Source: Shewanella sairae (GTDB lineage Bacteria > Pseudomonadota > Gammaproteobacteria > Enterobacterales > Shewanellaceae). Taken from it: DNA of 64,000 nt. Location of the stretch: positions 90,518-154,517 of the forward strand of contig NZ_JAKILT010000003.1 of the NCBI RefSeq assembly GCF_023283535.1, in the 5' to 3' direction. A program made the position numbers and the translations under genes. Below, in pieces: positions 63,951 through 64,000 of this stretch (position 1 is its first letter; every line of letters begins with the position of its first letter). The notes under the pieces were generated by a model. That model ran no database searches. It was not told where the DNA came from and saw only the letters and a list, made by a program, of their open reading frames with translations.

Positions 63951-64000
63951 ATGAAACCCTCAGGTGCAATCCGCAGTAAACGTACACAACGTGACTACAC
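63951..64000 (+). mobile_element. IS3-family transposase OrfA (partial, cut by window edge)
   Basis: The first 16 codons read MKPSGAIRSKRTQRDY, matching from memory the basic N-terminus of a Shewanella/Vibrio IS3-family OrfA. Everything else is outside the window, so neither the group nor intactness can be judged. Confidence 0.6.

Noticed and set aside
1..64000. CRISPR arrays, rRNA or tRNA genes, prophage
   Set aside because: I saw no regularly spaced short repeats, no rRNA or tRNA-like sequence and no phage structural genes; a tRNA scan could not be run.

Overview
The window looks like a chromosomal segment of a Shewanella-type marine gammaproteobacterium. The evidence is gene content and order: moaABCDE-modABC beside ETF-ubiquinone oxidoreductase, three formate dehydrogenase modules with their accessory genes, a hutC-hutU-hutH / hutI histidine locus, and the DUF3157, DUF3305 and DUF3306 proteins. 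I had no database access, so genus-level placement is recognition from memory, not a search result.

Layout. (1) 1-4791, minus strand: moaA, moaB, moaC, moaD, moaE, modA, modB and modC (cut by the window edge). This is molybdopterin synthesis plus molybdate uptake, with a probable molybdenum-cofactor riboswitch and a CRP-like site upstream of moaA. (2) 5170-13996: ETF-QO, a chemoreceptor, a DUF4870 protein, a diguanylate cyclase, a PfkB sugar kinase, a small helical protein and a HemN/HemW-like radical SAM protein. (3) 14257-36076: the formate block. Three modules, each fdhX-fdhA-fdhB-fdhC, are read on the minus strand. The module nearest the accessory genes sits behind DUF3305, DUF3306, a polyferredoxin and a TorD-like chaperone. 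FdhD and a DNA-binding/substrate-binding-domain regulator are divergent from them. The molybdenum genes in (1) supply the cofactor these enzymes need. (4) 36084-49069: mostly housekeeping and accessory genes (rlmF, a FliL-like protein, ubiC, MarC, a ZIP-like His-rich transporter, NRDE, an acyltransferase, LysE, MscS/YbdG, an iron alcohol dehydrogenase, DUF3157). (5) 49516-54947: histidine utilisation, with a clear HutC operator between hutC and hutI.

(6) 54963-61389 is the accessory region. Structured, non-coding repeat elements lie on both sides of a compact locus. The locus has a tightly overlapping minus-strand operon for a HlyD/MacA-like adaptor, a MacB/LolD-type ATPase and a MacB/FtsX-type permease. 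Divergent from it are a 50-residue precursor with a Sec signal peptide and a four-cysteine, glycine-rich mature part, and a second secreted protein of unknown family. I read this as a candidate secreted-peptide plus MacAB-like export system bracketed by repeats. It is the most interesting part of the window. (7) 61497-64000: MltC, an esterase-fold/TPR protein that seems to lack its nucleophile, and the left end of an IS3-like insertion sequence cut by the window edge.

The formate modules are not simple copies. FdhA2 (21685-24540) is a mosaic, FdhA1-like at the N-terminus and FdhA3-like through the middle. The 3' parts of fdhC1 and fdhC2 are almost identical in DNA. Both point to recombination or gene conversion between modules.
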